Positions 21,205-33,544 of a stretch of DNA of 64,000 nt are shown here, piece by piece (within the stretch, counting starts at the first letter, position 1; every line of letters starts with the position of its first letter). The notes below the pieces were generated by a model, which did not search any database, was not told the DNA's origin, and saw nothing but the letters and a program-made list of their open reading frames with translations. The position numbers were made by a program, and so were the translations under genes. The stretch is from Dastarcus helophoroides (lineage: Eukaryota > Arthropoda > Insecta > Coleoptera > Bothrideridae). Location of the stretch: assembly GCA_028583605.1 (NCBI GenBank), contig CM053333.1, positions 25,213,302-25,277,301 of the forward strand, read 5' to 3'.

Positions 21205-21355
21205 TTGAAATACAAAAATTGTCCCCTGAAACCAAGAAGGATTAAAAAACGCAACAAAGGTTGCTCTAACGCGTTTCGACAACTAAGCTATCATCTTCAG
21301 AGAGATACTGTATTTGAATTTTTAAAGATAACCAAGGACCAGTCCGTTCTCTAAC
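21205..21355. mobile_element. Palindromic repeat, family A (most complete copy)
   Basis: This copy contains both arms: TTGAAATACAAAAATTGTCC on the left and ATAACCAAGGACCAGTCCG on the right. Between them lies the complete hammerhead-like core on the minus strand (separate entry). It sits inside the A-polar repeat field and has no coding capacity. Confidence 0.75.
21260..21312 (-). ncRNA. Hammerhead-like ribozyme motif, family A
   Basis: On the minus strand: CTGAAGA (21300-21294), one extra T, helix II GATAGC/GTTGTC with two wobble pairs, GAAAC (21277-21273), a minimal helix III (AC/GT with GC loop) and a GTT triplet, with the cut predicted between 21268 and 21267. Helix I is CTCT (before the core) with AGAG. 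The core is canonical except for the extra base before helix II. Published small hammerhead variants linked to Penelope-like retroelements lack a normal helix III in the same way. Confidence 0.5.
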
Positions 21356-22749
21356 AATTAAAAAAATTAGAAGTTTTAGAAAAACTGTTCAAAATGTCAA
21401 AATTTTGAAAAAATTCAAAATTTTCTGAAAAACGCGAAAAATTGAATAAGTAACGGTGGTTTTCTGAAAAATTCTGTTTTAAAAAAATAAACGTTTTAAA
21501 AAACTGTCGACATTTAAATAAATCGAAGTTTTTAAAAAGATCAAAATTTCTATTTATAAAAATTTCGCTTACAATGTGAAATTTTGGAAGGAAAGGTTGA
21601 AATTTTCAAAAAGCCAAACATTTTTGGAAAAAATTCGAAATATACAAAACATAAGAATTTCAAAAAACAAAAGTTTGAAAAAAAAGCCAAAATTTTTAAT
21701 GTCAAAATTTTCAAAACTCGCTCTTTCGGAAAGAGTCGAAATATTCAAAAAAGAGTTGCAGATGTAAAAAATGTTCAAAACCGTACAATTTTTCGAAAGT
21801 CTGCATTACAAAAAAAAAAATTCAAAATTTTCAAAACAAATTAAAATTTTGAAAAGGCATTTTCAGAAAGGTCCAAATTTCAAAAAATTCAAATTTTAAG
21901 AAGTAATTTTAAAAAAATCAAAATTTCTAAAGAACTCGAAATTCTGAATTAGCTGAAAAATTCAAAAATAGAACAAAAAAGTCGAAATGATTAAAAAAGT
22001 ATGATTTTTTAAAAGAAATCAAAATTTGCAAAAAATAGTGGAAATTTTGAAAATAAAAGTTTTGAAAAAGTCAATGTTTTAAAGAACTGAAAATTTTAAA
22101 ATAAGCAAAAATTTTGAAAAAACCGAAATTTATAAAAAAACGGAATTTTAAAAAATGTTTAAATATTGAATGTTCAAATTTTCCAAAAATGTCGAGTTTT
22201 TAAAAAAAGCTGAATTTTTCAAAAGGCTAAAATTTAAAAATAAAGACGAAATTTTCAAAAAAAGTTAATATTTTCAAATGAACATTAAAACAAAAGGTAC
22301 AAGAATTAATTAAAATTAATTAATTCTAATTAATTTACAAAAAAAAAAAATTCGATAACAATGAGAATCTGAAAAAGCTGGAAATTTTGAAAGGTCTATG
22401 TTTTTTCGAAATTGACAAAATATCAAAATTTTGAGAAAAAGTCCAAATTTTTACAAGAAAGTCAAAATTTAAGATTTCGAAATGTCAACATTTTAAAAAT
22501 TCAAAATTTTTAAAAATCAAAAAAATTGAAATCTAGAGAAAAGATCGAAATAAATTTCAGGAAAAGTTTGAATTTTAAAAATTTACAAAGAAATCGAAAT
22601 TTAGAGAAAAAGTCGAAATTTTGAGAAAGAGTCGAAATTTTGAAAAAGAGTCGAAATTTAAAAAAAAAACGAGAATTTAGAAAAAGTAATACTTAAGAAA
22701 AAAATCGATATTTTAAATGCCAAAATCTCGAGAAGTCTGCATTTTTTTT

Positions 22750-22923
22750 ATTTATTCTTAGAGATTTCAAAATATAGAATTTCTGTCCAAATTTTGACCT
22801 ATTTGATGAACATTTCCGCTTTCTTGAAAATCTCGAGAAACCGAGATTTTGAAGAAAGCGGAAATGTTCAAATAGGTAACAATTTGGAGAGAAATTCTAT
22901 ATTTTGAAAAGTTTAAGAATAAA
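22750..22923. repeat. Near-perfect hairpin, 80-bp arms
   Basis: The arm at 22750-22835 pairs with 22842-22923 across a spacer of about six bases. Key matching words are CAAAATATAGAATTTCT with its complement near 22890-22912, and CATTTCCGCTTTCTT with AAGAAAGCGGAAATG. A transcript through this region would fold into a long, nearly uninterrupted stem. Confidence 0.85.
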
Positions 22924-24590
22924 TCAAAACTTTGAAAAAGATCTGAAAAGAATTGGATATTTTGAAAAAAGTAATATTTTGAAAAGAGGATAGTTTAAAA
23001 TATCGAAGAAGCAAAAAAATCGAGTTTTTAGAAAAAACTAAAAATTTTCAATAACGCAAATATTTTTTAAAAAATTCAAAATTTTCAAAAATAGTTAAAC
23101 GATTTTAAAACATTATGAATTTAAAAATAATCGAAAGTTTGAAAAATGTCGAGATTTTTGATCAGTCGAAATTCTCAAAAAAAATGTAATATTCACAAAT
23201 GGCCTAAATTTTCAAAAGAAATTGAAATATTCAACACGAATCTTTTAGAAAGAGTGAAAATTACGTAAAGAAATCTGAATTTAGAAAAAATCAAAAATTT
23301 CTAAAACCAATTATTAGAGCCGAAATTCTCAGAAAGGTCAGAATGTGAATTTGAGACAAAATTTTAAAAGTTCAGATTTTTAAAAAACAGAAAATATAAA
23401 TTAATATTTTCAAAAATGTTGAAATTAAAATAAAAGTGACAGAATTTTTTAAAAAGAGAAAAACTCGGGATATATTTAGAATTTGAAAAAATAAAAATTT
23501 TGAAATGGTGAAATTTTAACAAAAAAAAGTTCAAATTTAGAAAAAGTTTAAATATTGAAATGTCAAATATTAAAAAAATCGAAATGTTTCAAAAAGGTGA
23601 AATTTTTAAAATAGAAATTTGAAAAAAAGAAGGTCAAACTACTAAAAATTTTTAACGAATTTTTCAATAACATAACATGTTTTTAAAAAACTCAACATTT
23701 TCAAAAATAGTTAAAGTGTTTAAAAGCACTGGAATTTGAAAATTAATAGAAGTTTGAAAAATGTGAAGATTTTTGATCAGTCGATATTTTCAAACAAATT
23801 GTAATATTCAGAAATGGCCTAAATTTTTAAATGAAATTGAAATATTTAAAGGGAAATTTTCAAAAAAAGTGCAAATTACGTGGAGAAATCTGAATTTAAA
23901 ATAAATTGAAAATTTCCAAAAATCAATTATTAAGGCCGAAATTTTCAAAAATGTCAGAATTTGAAGTCAAAATTTTAAAAGTTCAAACTTTCAAAAATTA
24001 AACAAACAAATTTTTTATATTATAAATTAATATTTCTTAAAAATGTTAAAATAAAAGAGAGAGAAAAAAATTACAGATATTTCTAATTCGAAAAAATAAA
24101 AATTTTGAAATGGTGAAGTTTTCACAAAAAGAGTTAAAATTTCGAAAATGTGGCAATTTTGCAAAGCCAATTTTTCAAGAAATCGGAATGTTCAAAAGGC
24201 TGAAATTTTTAAAATTGAAATTTGAACAAAAAGAACCTTGGAATTTTCAGAAAAAGTAAACATTTCGAAAAAAAGTCGAAATCTAAAAAAAGTCCAATTT
24301 TGGAAGGAAGTCAAATTTTCATAAAAAACCGAAATTTTCAAGATTTTCAAAAAGTCAAAATATCGGGAGAGTCGAAATTTTGAAAATAAAATTCGGATTT
24401 CAAAATAAGTGAAAACTGAAAAAAATGGAAATATGACATAAATCGAAATTTTGAAAATAAAACTCGAATTTCAAAAAAAGTGAAAACTTTGAGGGAAAAA
24501 TCGAAATATGGGATAAGTCCAAATTTTTGAAAATGTAAGTCAACATTTTGAGATTTTGAAGAAAATGGAAAATCCAGTAAAAGTAGTAAA

Positions 24591-25850
24591 ATTTTTTTGG
24601 ATGTGCATCATTTATTTCCTTAGAAATAATACAAAATTATGTTAATTGAGTTAATTGACAACTATTGTAAAACAAGATTCAAAATATGCTAAAAGATTGT
24701 GGTTCTTCATTTTGAAAACTGGTTTGAATCCTAGATCGGTGAACTGTAGCTAAAAATTTGAGTGTCATTTTGACGGAATATTTCAGTCAACGCTGTCAGG
24801 CATGATGTTAGGGTTGTCTAACATGCATATTATGATTTATTGCCCCCCCCCCCCCCACTGATGTGTATATTGAGTTGCATTTCGGGCTCGTGCGGGTCGT
24901 ACTCTTACGTGAATCACCCTGTATATTTAACATTTCAAATACAGTCTAACTAGCTGTAAGCTAAAAGGTAAATGTTCATAATTTAAGCGCAAATTGTCCC
25001 AATCATTTCCACCCAAACTTGTCCAAATGTGTGGCATTCCACCATTCGGTTATATTCTGTTTCAGAAATCCAGCAATCTCAACATTAGATTTTAAACACT
25101 CTATTTATAGCTGAAATCGATTTGCGGTCGGGCCCTCGCCATAAACTGCTGAAATGCGAACAAAATTCTAAAGTGAAATCGTTCGGAAATTATAAATAGC
25201 TTAATTCTCAGCAAAATTCCAAAAAATAAATATCATTTACTCTGGACAATAAACCGGCCAGAATCAATTTCAGAGCTTATATTTTTCCACCGCAATCGCC
25301 CCAAAACAAAGCTATTGATATTGCTTTCCAGCTCTTTTAATTCGTCGTTTTTTCAGATTCCGTCATTATCTTTCGCCGTATTTTTGGATACAATCACAAC
25401 AACATTGCAGCGAGACAAAATGTAATTTATAAAATAAAAGTAGATTATTTACAGTGAAATGAAAAAATTAAATTTATGAGTTAGGGATTTAAAAGAGCAC
25501 GCCAATTAACATTAACAAAACAGTACAATTTAACTTTTCCAGATAGTTAAAATTAAACAGTTGTCTAATCACCAGACGTTGAGTGCTGGTTGGATGTTCA
25601 AATTGACTCCAATTACCAAGGGCCCTAAGATATTTCAAATTTGTACTCGCGTTCCCGACATGTCCGCCCTCTATCGGAGTATTTAGGGATGTATTTTTTA
25701 AAGGGGTACGGAGAGCGACATCTTACAAACGTAAGCTACACTAGCAAAATGTAGAAGAGCGGCGACTGCAACCGTTGAATGATACTCAACGCTGCAACTG
25801 AAGATTGCCAATACGTAAATGTGCCAGCAGGACCGGATCGCTCCTCTGTA
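24591..25850. other. Mixed-composition island with poly-C tract
   Basis: Ordinary-composition sequence between two repeat fields. It holds a run of 14 C (24843-24856) and, near 24900-24930, the words GTGAATCACCCTGTATATTT, which look like a transposon terminus. The word GGTTTGAATCC near 24721 resembles a tRNA B box but no A box or cloverleaf is present. No gene. Confidence 0.4.
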
Positions 25851-25965
25851 GGGATGCAACATCGTTCAAAAAAGCATCGATGTTTGAACATCGATATTTT
25901 TTTCAATGAAACATCGATGTCTCAAACATTGGTATTCGGTATCGATACATCGATGTTTTTCCAAA
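25851..25965. repeat. Cluster of ATCGATG words
   Basis: CATCGATG or close variants occur at least five times in about 110 bases, in both orientations, giving overlapping small palindromes. This is typical of subterminal regions of some DNA transposons, but no transposon ends are identified here. Confidence 0.5.
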
Positions 25966-26012
25966 GTTTTTAAGTATTTAATTGCGATTCCAATGCACAG
26001 AGCAATAGGTTT

Positions 26013-26112
26013 GAACATTTAATAGATTCGAAGTTTGGAAACCAAATACCGGTTTCGATCTTGTTAGTTCTCGTCAGTTTGGTATATCCAACTCGAATGC
26101 TAACAAATATTC
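26013..26112 (-). ncRNA. Hammerhead ribozyme, family C (minus copy)
   Basis: On the minus strand: CTGACGA (26077-26071), helix II GAAC...GATC (one A-A mismatch) with loop TAACAA, GAAAC (26056-26052), minimal helix III and GTA followed by TTTGGT pairing with ACCAAA before the core. All invariant core bases are present; only helix II is weakened by one mismatch. Confidence 0.7.
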
Positions 26113-26124
26113 CGACAAGTAAGC

Positions 26125-26218
26125 ATGTTAGCATTCGAGTTGGATATACCAAATTGACAAGATCTAACAAGATCGAAACCGACATTTGGTTTCCAAACTT
26201 CGAATCTAATAAATGTTC
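26125..26218 (+). ncRNA. Hammerhead ribozyme, family C (decayed copy)
   Basis: The fold is conserved (helix II GATC/GATC with loop TAACAA, helix I ACCAAA/TTTGGT), but the core strand reads TTGACAA instead of CTGACGA and the cleavage triplet region reads GACA instead of GGTA. With three core changes it should be inactive, which makes it a useful internal contrast to the intact copies. Confidence 0.6.
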
Positions 26219-26399
26219 AAACCTATTGATCTGTGCATTAGAATTCTTGTCTTCTGGGAACTTTTTCCTAAAGAGCAACCGCTTCGCTAAGTGTTTCAAC
26301 TGCTGGTAGTTCAGCGACCTATGATTCACTATACACGCCTGGAGGGCTGCATGAATTTGTAGTGTAGGTTGCATTCTACTTGCATTTAATTGCGAGTTT

Positions 26400-29300
26400 A
26401 AGAAGTCAAAATTAGAAAAGTGTAGAAAAGACATCAATTTAAAAAGACATTTTTTTTAGAAAATTCGAGTTTCTCTTGAAAATCAGTGATTAATGTTGAA
26501 ATTTCGACTTTATCTCGAATCTTCGACTTTATCTCAAAATTTCTACTTTTTTCTCGAAAATACTACATTTTTCTCGAAATTTCGCCGTTAATCTCGAAAT
26601 TTCGCCGTTAATCTAGAAATTTCGATTTTTTTTCTACAAATTCCGAGATTATTTATTTTTTTCGCCAAATTTTTATAGTAAACTCAAAATCTAAGTTTTT
26701 TGAACTGAAAGATTAACATTTTGAAAAAAATAAACATTTTGAGATTACTGACCTACATTTAAAAGTTAAACTCAATACTTTAAAAATTCCCACTTTAATC
26801 TCAAATGTTTATAAAAATTCCTCGATAAGAATTCAAGGTTAAATGCTGGATTTGAAGAAAAAGCTCAAATTTCGAGAAAAAACTAACATTTATAAAAATA
26901 AAATTTGGTTTAATGCAAAATTTTGGAATTTTGAAAAATAAAAGAAAATTAAAAATGTCAAAATATTTAAAATAGCCAAAATTTTGAAAAAGAATTTAAA
27001 ATTTTTAGGAACTTCGGAAATTTAAAAAAAAGTCGAAATTTTGATATAACTCTTTTTAAAAAAGTCAGGCAAAATTTTGTAAAAATGCCAAATTTTATAA
27101 AAATCGAAATTTAAAAAAAAAACCGAAGCTTTAAAAAAATTTCAAATATTAAAAAATTTCGGAGTTGCACTAATTAAAACAAAAAAAGAATTCGAAATTT
27201 TTTAAAAAACAAAATTTTCAAAAAAGTCGAAATTTTAACAGATGAATTTTGAACAGAAATTTTAATAGTCAAAATTTCGAAAAATATCGACATTTTCATA
27301 AAAAGTCAAAATTTCGAATAAAAAGATTTCCAAAAATGTGAAAATTATAAAAAAATATTAAAAAATTTTAAGACAAAATTTTGGAACAATTCAATTTTCA
27401 AAAAAAGGCTAAATTTTTGAAGTCGTACTAATTTTATCTGAAGATAAATTGTAATTTTGACCAAAGTAAAAATTTTTAAGGATCGAAATTTAAAAAAAAA
27501 TCAAGGGCAACATTTGGAAACAATGCAGAAAATTAAAAAATATCGAAATGTTTAAAAAGAAAATCGAAATTTTCAAGACAATTTCAAAAGATGCTTTTCA
27601 AGAAAAATTCAAAATTAACTTAAACAAATGTAATTCTGAAAAAATAAGAATTTTAAAGAAATTCGAAATTTTGAGAAATAGCCAAATATTTCAAAATTGG
27701 GTAAAATTTAAAAAAAGTGTTTTGAAAAAATCTGAATTTTCAAACAAGTTGAAATTTTAAAATAGTCTGAAGTAAAAAGAAATAATTGACAATTTATAAA
27801 ACATCGAAGTTTTCACAAAATTTCTAAAGCTTTGATCAAAAAGTGAAATGTTTAGAAAATAACAAATTTTGGAATTTTAAAAAATAAAGAGACATTAAAA
27901 ATGTCGAAATTTTTAAAGAAGCCACAATTTTGAAAAGAAAAGAACATTTTAAAGAAATTAAAAGTCGAAATTTTGAAAAATGCTGAAATTTTCATATAAA
28001 ATTAAAAATTTTTAAAAAAATACCGGATCTTCTAAAACAATTCAAAATTTTTAAAAAAGTCCGAGTTGATTTTGTAAAGATGCCAAAGTTTTAAAAAAGC
28101 GAAAAGACAAAATTTTAAAAATTCAAAATTTTCAAAGGAATTGAAAATTTCTTAAAAAACGACATTCTCAAAAAATTTTAAATTTTCTAAAAAATAAAAA
28201 TTTTGAAAAACAGACGAAATCTGAAAAAATATCAAAATTTTTAATAGTCGAAATTTCTAAAACTAACCGACATTTTTATAAAAAGTTCAAATTTTCAACA
28301 AAAAGTCAAGATTTCCAAAAAAAGTGTATATTTTGAAAAATTTGAATTTTCTAGAAAAGTTTTTTGAGCCAAAGTATACCTTTGAATTTGAATTTTTCGA
28401 ACAAAGCAGACATTTCGAAATTACAGACATACATGACAGAAACACTTTAACATTTAAAAGCTACACTCAAAATTCTAAAAAGTTCCACTTTAATCTTAAA
28501 TATTTATAAAAAACGTTTGAATTTTCGATTAAAATTTGGATTTGGGAAAAAAGTTCAACTTTTGGAAAAAACTAAATTTTATAAAAATAAACTTTGGTTT
28601 CATACAAAATTTTAGGAAAGATTCGAGATTTCAAAGAAAGTTTTGAATTAAAAATATGCAAATTTCAAATTTAAACTGGAATCTCGATACCTGCTTACTC
28701 AAAAATTGACAACTCCTTAAATATTCCAAATTTGGAAATTAGGTCCTAAATTTTGAGAATTCTGTTTTGGTTTTAATTTGGAAATTTTTATCTTCAACTT
28801 GAAAATTGACCTATTTCTAAAATTGTTTATCTTTTCTATGAAAATTTCCACTTTTTTGTGGAGGTTTTGAATTAAGATACGAAATTAACAAAATTGAATG
28901 TTCGAAAAAAGGAAAAAGAGTCAGTTGATTTTGTAAAAATGCCAAACTGTTAAAAAAACGAAGTTTTTAGTTCCACTAATTTTCAAAAGGAGACAAAATT
29001 TTGAAAATTCAAAATTTTTGAAAGAATGCGAAATTTTGTCTCCTTTCGAAAATTAGAACGACTCGACCTATTAATATTCAAAAGGATATAAAATAATTTT
29101 GAAAGGAGACAAAATTTTGAAAATTCAAAATTTTTACAAAAATTCAAATTTTTTAAAATAACGAAATCTTAAAAAATTTTAAATTTTCGATAAAATATAA
29201 ATTTTGAAAAACAGACGAATTCTGAAAATATATTAATAGACGAAATTTTCAAAAATATCGACATTTTCATAAAAAGTTAAAATCTTCAACCAAAAGTGAA

Positions 29301-29865
29301 GATTTCCAAAAAAGGGGAATATTTTGAAAAATTCGAATTTTCTAAAAAAGTATTTTGAGCCGAAGAGTACGTTTGAAGTTTAAATTTTTCGGGCAAAGCA
29401 GACACTTGGAAATTACAAACAAAAATTTTAACTTTTGAAAGTTAAACTGGAAATTCTAAAAATTTGCACTTTAATCTTAAATATTTTCAAAAAGTGTTCG
29501 AGTTTTCGATAAAAAATCAAGGCGAAAGTTCGGATTTGGTAAGAAAAGTTTAAATTTGGGAAAAAAAACTAAAATTTATAAAAATAAAATTTGGTTAATA
29601 CAAAATTTTAGGAAAGATTCGAGATTTCTTAGAAAATTTGGAATTAAAAAAATATGCAATTTTCAGATTTAAACATGAAATTTTGATAAAAATTTCCATT
29701 TTCTGGTAGTAGATATAAAGAGTTGTTTACCCAAAAATTGACAACTTGTCAAATATTCCAAATTTGGAAATTAGGTTCTAAAAATTTGAGAATTTTGTTT
29801 TGGTTTTAATTTGGAAATTTTTATTTGTAGCTTGAAAATTCGTCTATTTCTCTTTTCATTTTTTT
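26400..29865. repeat. A-polar repeat with about 1-kb higher-order copies
   Basis: The same GTCGAAATTTTCAAAAA-type units, but arranged in a longer order: a block containing TTTGAGCC.AAG, AAAGCAGACA and GTTAAACTC.A recurs near 28360 and 29350, with an older relative near 26700. A block with GGAAATTAGGT and TTTGGTTTTAATTTGG recurs at 28733 and 29766. No gene. Confidence 0.7.
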
Positions 29866-30005
29866 TCTTTTCTTTGTTCCTGAAGAAGCCCCCTAGGATG
29901 GTGGGCGAAATGTCGAACACTTTTAGTAGTTCTTTGACATGGTCCAATCCCGGAAGAAGTATATCCTGTACTGACTCTGGCCGTGGAAGCGTTCATTATC
30001 ATACT
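29866..30005 (+). mobile_element. Family B repeat (copy 1)
   Basis: The copy runs from CTTTGTTCCTGAAGAAGCC to CTGACTCTGGCCGTGGAAGC and matches the two inverted copies at 63152-63461. It contains GAAGAAGTATATCCTGTACT and, at its start, a hammerhead-like motif. Non-coding. Confidence 0.75.
29871..29925 (+). ncRNA. Hammerhead-like ribozyme motif, family B
   Basis: CTGAAGA (29880-29886), one extra A, helix II GCCC/GGGC, GAAA (29907-29910), then TGTC and GAAC. GAAC pairs with GTTC just before the core, giving a 4-bp helix I with cleavage predicted after GTC at 29914. Helix III is reduced to one pair. The extra base before helix II and the tiny helix III are deviations from the canonical type. Confidence 0.45.
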
Positions 30006-30059
30006 ACAAGAATTAATCGAAGTCAAAATATCCAAAAAGAGAAAAATTCGAAATTTTGA

Positions 30060-30320
30060 TAACAATGAGAATTTGGAAAAGGTGGATATTTTGAAAAGTC
30101 GATGTTTTTCGAAATTGACAAAAAAGTCACATTTTCGAGAAAAAGTCGAAATTTTCACAAAAAAGTCAAAATTTAGAATTAGAAATTTCGACATTTTTGA
30201 AAAGTTCATACTAAATCAAAAAGTCGAAATCTTCAGAAAAAATCGGAACAATTGTCAGAAAAATTCAACATCTTGAAAAAGTCGAAATTTTGAGAAGTCA
30301 AAATTTTCAAAAGAATCTAG
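30060..30320. repeat. A-polar AT repeat, end of field
   Basis: Last part of the A-polar field; the polarity of the repeat reverses between about 30310 and 30340. Confidence 0.6.
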
Positions 30321-30329
30321 TTTTCAAGT

Positions 30330-32400
30330 TAAATATTTTGTTGAAAGTTTTACCTCTATCTCAATTTTTTTTTTAAATCTCAACCCGGCCTCAATTATTT
30401 TTAAATCTCTACTTTCTTTTAATTTCAATCTTTACTGTAACTTTTGTTTTTCTTTAAAAACTTTACTGAAAATTCCCTTTTTTCTTGAATTCGATTTTTA
30501 TTTCCATTTTCCATTTCTAAAATTTTCACATTTTAAAATTTGTACCTTTTTTCTAAATTTTGGCTTTTTGAGAATGTTCTTGTTAAATATAATGATTTTT
30601 TAAATTTAAGATTTTTTGAAAATTTTGACCTTCAATATTTGAACCCGTTTAAAATAATTCGAATTTTCTCTGAAAATGTCGACTCTTCAAAATTTCAATA
30701 CATCAAAATTTTCAACTTTTTCAAAATTTCCCATTCAATTTTGTTTTATTCTACTTGTTTCTAGGAAATTTCGGCCTTCTTAAAAATTTCAACTCTTTTT
30801 TAAAATTCCGACTTTTTTAAGATTTAAATTTTTTTAGTTTTACTTTCTTAAAAAATTTCGACTTGTTGAACATTTTTAGTGTAAAAATGTTTATCTTTTT
30901 TGAATATTGTTCGATTTTTGTTTGGAAATTTAGACGTTTTCAAACAACCACTTTTTTTCACAATTTTTTCAATCACAATTCTCAAAAAGGCAAAATTTTC
31001 AAAAATAGCCAAAATTTCGAAAAACGGGGCTAGGGCCTTTTTACTAATCTGATTTCGCTTTTTCTTTAAATATTGCCTTTTTTTAGAAATTTCAGCTTTT
31101 TTGAAAAATTGTACTTTTTTGCTAATTTTAAATATTTAAACTATTTTTTAAAATTTGTACTCTTAAAAATGGTTATTAAAATTTCGACTTGTTTCAAAGT
31201 TCAAGTTTTCGAAATATTTTTTTTGTAAATTGTGACAAATTTTATATTCTTAAAAATTTGTCTGTTTTTGGATTTTCACCCTTTTGGAAAATTTAGACTT
31301 TTGACAATGTTGAGATTTTAGAATTTTGACTTTTTCTCAAAATATCCACTTGTTTTGACAATTTTCACTTTTTTTGTAAATTTCCACCATTTTTCAAAAA
31401 TGTTTTTGACTTAATTGACTCTTCAAAAAGTTTTGCTTATTTAAAAAAAAATCCGCTATTAAAAATTCTTTTTTTTAGTATCGACATTATTGAAAATTTA
31501 ACTTTTTTAAAAAATCCAGTTTTTTGAAAATTTCACTGTTTTTTAAAAACTTGTACTTTTTGTAGAAGTATTCATCTTTTAGAAAATTTTAACTATTCCA
31601 AAATTTGGATTTCTCAAAATTTCGATTTTGAAAAATTCGAATAACATTTCGACTTTTTTCTCACCATTTCCAATTTTACCTTTTTGGTCCAAATTTTTAT
31701 TTTATACTCAGAATTCCGCATTTTAATCAATATTTTCGAGATTTAACTCGAATACTTTTTTAATAATTTCGAGTTTTTTGCTCAACATTTTGATTTTTTT
31801 TGAAAATTGCAAGTCTCGGTTATTTATTTTTTCCTAAATTTTGGCTCTTAACTTAACACTGATATTTGTGATGAAGATTTTGATTTGTTTTTCAAAATAG
31901 CAACTTAAGATCCCATTTTTTTCAGATAGTTTTCAATAAATTTAGATTTTTCCCTCGAAACATTAAATTTCGATTTAAACTCGAAATTTTTGTTTTCCTA
32001 GAATATTTACTTTAACTTCTAAAATGTCTGTGTTTTTTTTATAAATTTTGTTTTCTTTTATAAATTTCGACACTGACTTTACAGATTTAAATTTTTCTTT
32101 CTAAACTTTTAACACGAAATTTTGGACTACAACTCAAAATGTCTATAAAAATGATTAAAATTACAAATTTAAAATCGAAATTTTAGCTTCAATTTCTAGG
32201 TTACATTCGAAATTTCTTTGAAAGTTGTAAGTTAAAATTTGATTTTGAATTTGAAATTTTAAACTCTTCTACTCAATTCGAAACAAAATTACGAGGAAAA
32301 CGTGGAATTTGTCAAAAGAATTTTAAAATATCAAGATGTATATTAAAATTTTAAGAGTGAACTTAAAGTATATTGAATTTCCTTCCTTTAAAGGTCGAGA
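30330..32400. repeat. T-polar AT-rich repeat
   Basis: Units such as AAAATTTCGACTTTTT, T-rich on the plus strand, that is the reverse orientation of the preceding field. No gene. Confidence 0.7.
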
Positions 32401-32810
32401 CTTTAGTCGGACTTTACAATAAGTCAAAGTAAAGAACATATTGTAGTTACTTATTATTTTTAATACTTTATGTTTTATAAAAGTTCCTAATTGTGCATGA
32501 AGGATATGATGATTGGATTTAAATAGTTTGGGAAGAGGTCAATTCGGATTCTGGGGGGACGCTTTTCACAAAATTTCATTTTTGCTAAGGCATGAGTTTT
32601 TACTGAATATTTAGACTTTTCTTAATTAAACTTTTTGCCATCAACAGAAAATGATTTTTTCCTTTTCTAAAATTTCTAGAAATTATTTTCTCATTTCTAT
32701 ATTACGTTAAGACTTTTATTAAAAATATCTACTTAAGTACGAAATTTAGATATAAATTCCGAAAATTTTACTTAACTTTTTTAATTAAATGTTGGTGTAA
32801 AAAGGAACAA
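32401..32810. other. AT-rich spacer
   Basis: AT-rich sequence that lacks the regular unit of the neighbouring repeats. Nothing recognised. Confidence 0.4.
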
Positions 32811-33235
32811 AAACCAGAGGACCAACGGAAAACGAAGACAAAGGATTAAAAGAAAGAAAGGAGAAAAAAGAGAAGAAGAAAAGGAAGAAAAACTAAATAA
32901 TAAGAATGTATTAAAATAATAAAAATATCAAATATAAAATACCACCCTAAATATTAACTATTTGGTGGTAAATATTAACCTTTTCATGTAAAAAGGAGAA
33001 GAATAAGAAGAAGAAGAAGAAGAGAGAAGGGAAGGGAAAAAAGGAGAAGGGAAAGGAGAGCTAGAAGAAGGAGACAAAAGAGAAGGGGGGAAAAGGGGAA
33101 GAAGAATAAGAAGGGGAAGAAGAAATAGAAGAAGGGGGAGACAAGAGAGAAGGAGAAAAAGGAAAAGTGGAAAGAATTGAAGATGGAAAAAAGGAGAAAG
33201 AGAAGATGGATAAGGAGAAAATGGTAGACTGGAAC
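32811..33235. repeat. Polypurine tract (GAAGAA/GGAGAA type)
   Basis: Almost pure purine on the plus strand except for a break at 32935-32990. The same kind of tract resumes at 36150-36690 on the other side of the LINE, so the LINE appears to have inserted into one long purine-rich array. Minus-strand Leu/Phe/Ser-rich frames here are compositional. Confidence 0.85.
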
Positions 33236-33539
33236 TTTCAGTCGTCTGAGGTAGTACCAGCCCACGTATCACTAGGAGGCGGTGAAATGATGCTTACATC
33301 ATGTTTCCGTCTCTGACACGTGAGTCGGTTTCTGCTATTCTTCTTTCCTCATCCTGTTCTTTTCCTTATTTCCTTTTTTCATCGACTATGATTTTTTCTT
33401 CTAATTATTAAAAACAAAGATGATGGATTCTCTTCGTGCAAAAAATTGCGGACGTAAACTACCCTCCCGTTCGGATGTCCGGGTGGAGGGTGTACGAGGG
33501 ATTCAAAATCGACGGAGAATTTTAATGCACCACGGGCCA
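33236..33539. other. Spacer or LINE 5' region
   Basis: Mixed composition, between the purine tract and the first recognisable LINE codons. It may be 5' untranslated or ORF1-proximal sequence of the LINE but has no motif that proves it. Confidence 0.4.
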
Positions 33540-33544
33540 AGTTT

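Larger units (their letters stand above)
18961..24590. repeat. A-polar AT-rich repeat field
   Basis: Degenerate units built on GTCGAAATTTTCAAAAAA, A-rich on the plus strand. A unit of about 180 bp containing GAAACATGTTGGATTTTTAA recurs near 20730, 20910 and 21090. Two family A palindromes (19505-19645 and 21205-21355) and a hairpin (22750-22923) are embedded. The many Lys/Phe/Asn-rich open frames are compositional and none shows a domain. Confidence 0.8.
25995..26398. mobile_element. Family C repeat, head-to-head ribozyme pair plus half element
   Basis: Two family C ribozyme units face each other (minus 26112-26013, plus 26125-26218) around the short axis GCATGTTAGC. The plus unit continues to 26398 with the same sequence as one arm of the 16964-17400 palindrome (CTTCTGGGAAC, TAGTTCAGCGACCTATGATT, CATGAATTTGTAGTGTAGG). 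The open frames over this block are symmetry by-products. It may be the terminal part of a Penelope-like element or a retrozyme. Confidence 0.75.

Noticed and set aside
18961..24590. Many 60-100 codon frames rich in Lys, Phe, Asn and Ile on both strands
   Set aside because: They mirror the AT repeat composition, lack conserved domains and recur in every repeat field; the same applies to those in 37560-59455.
24715..24740. tRNA-like B box GGTTTGAATCC
   Set aside because: No matching A box or cloverleaf could be drawn around it.
32958..33272. Leu/Ser/Phe-rich minus frame resembling a membrane protein
   Set aside because: It is a translation of the polypurine tract on the opposite strand, as is the one at 36316-36633.
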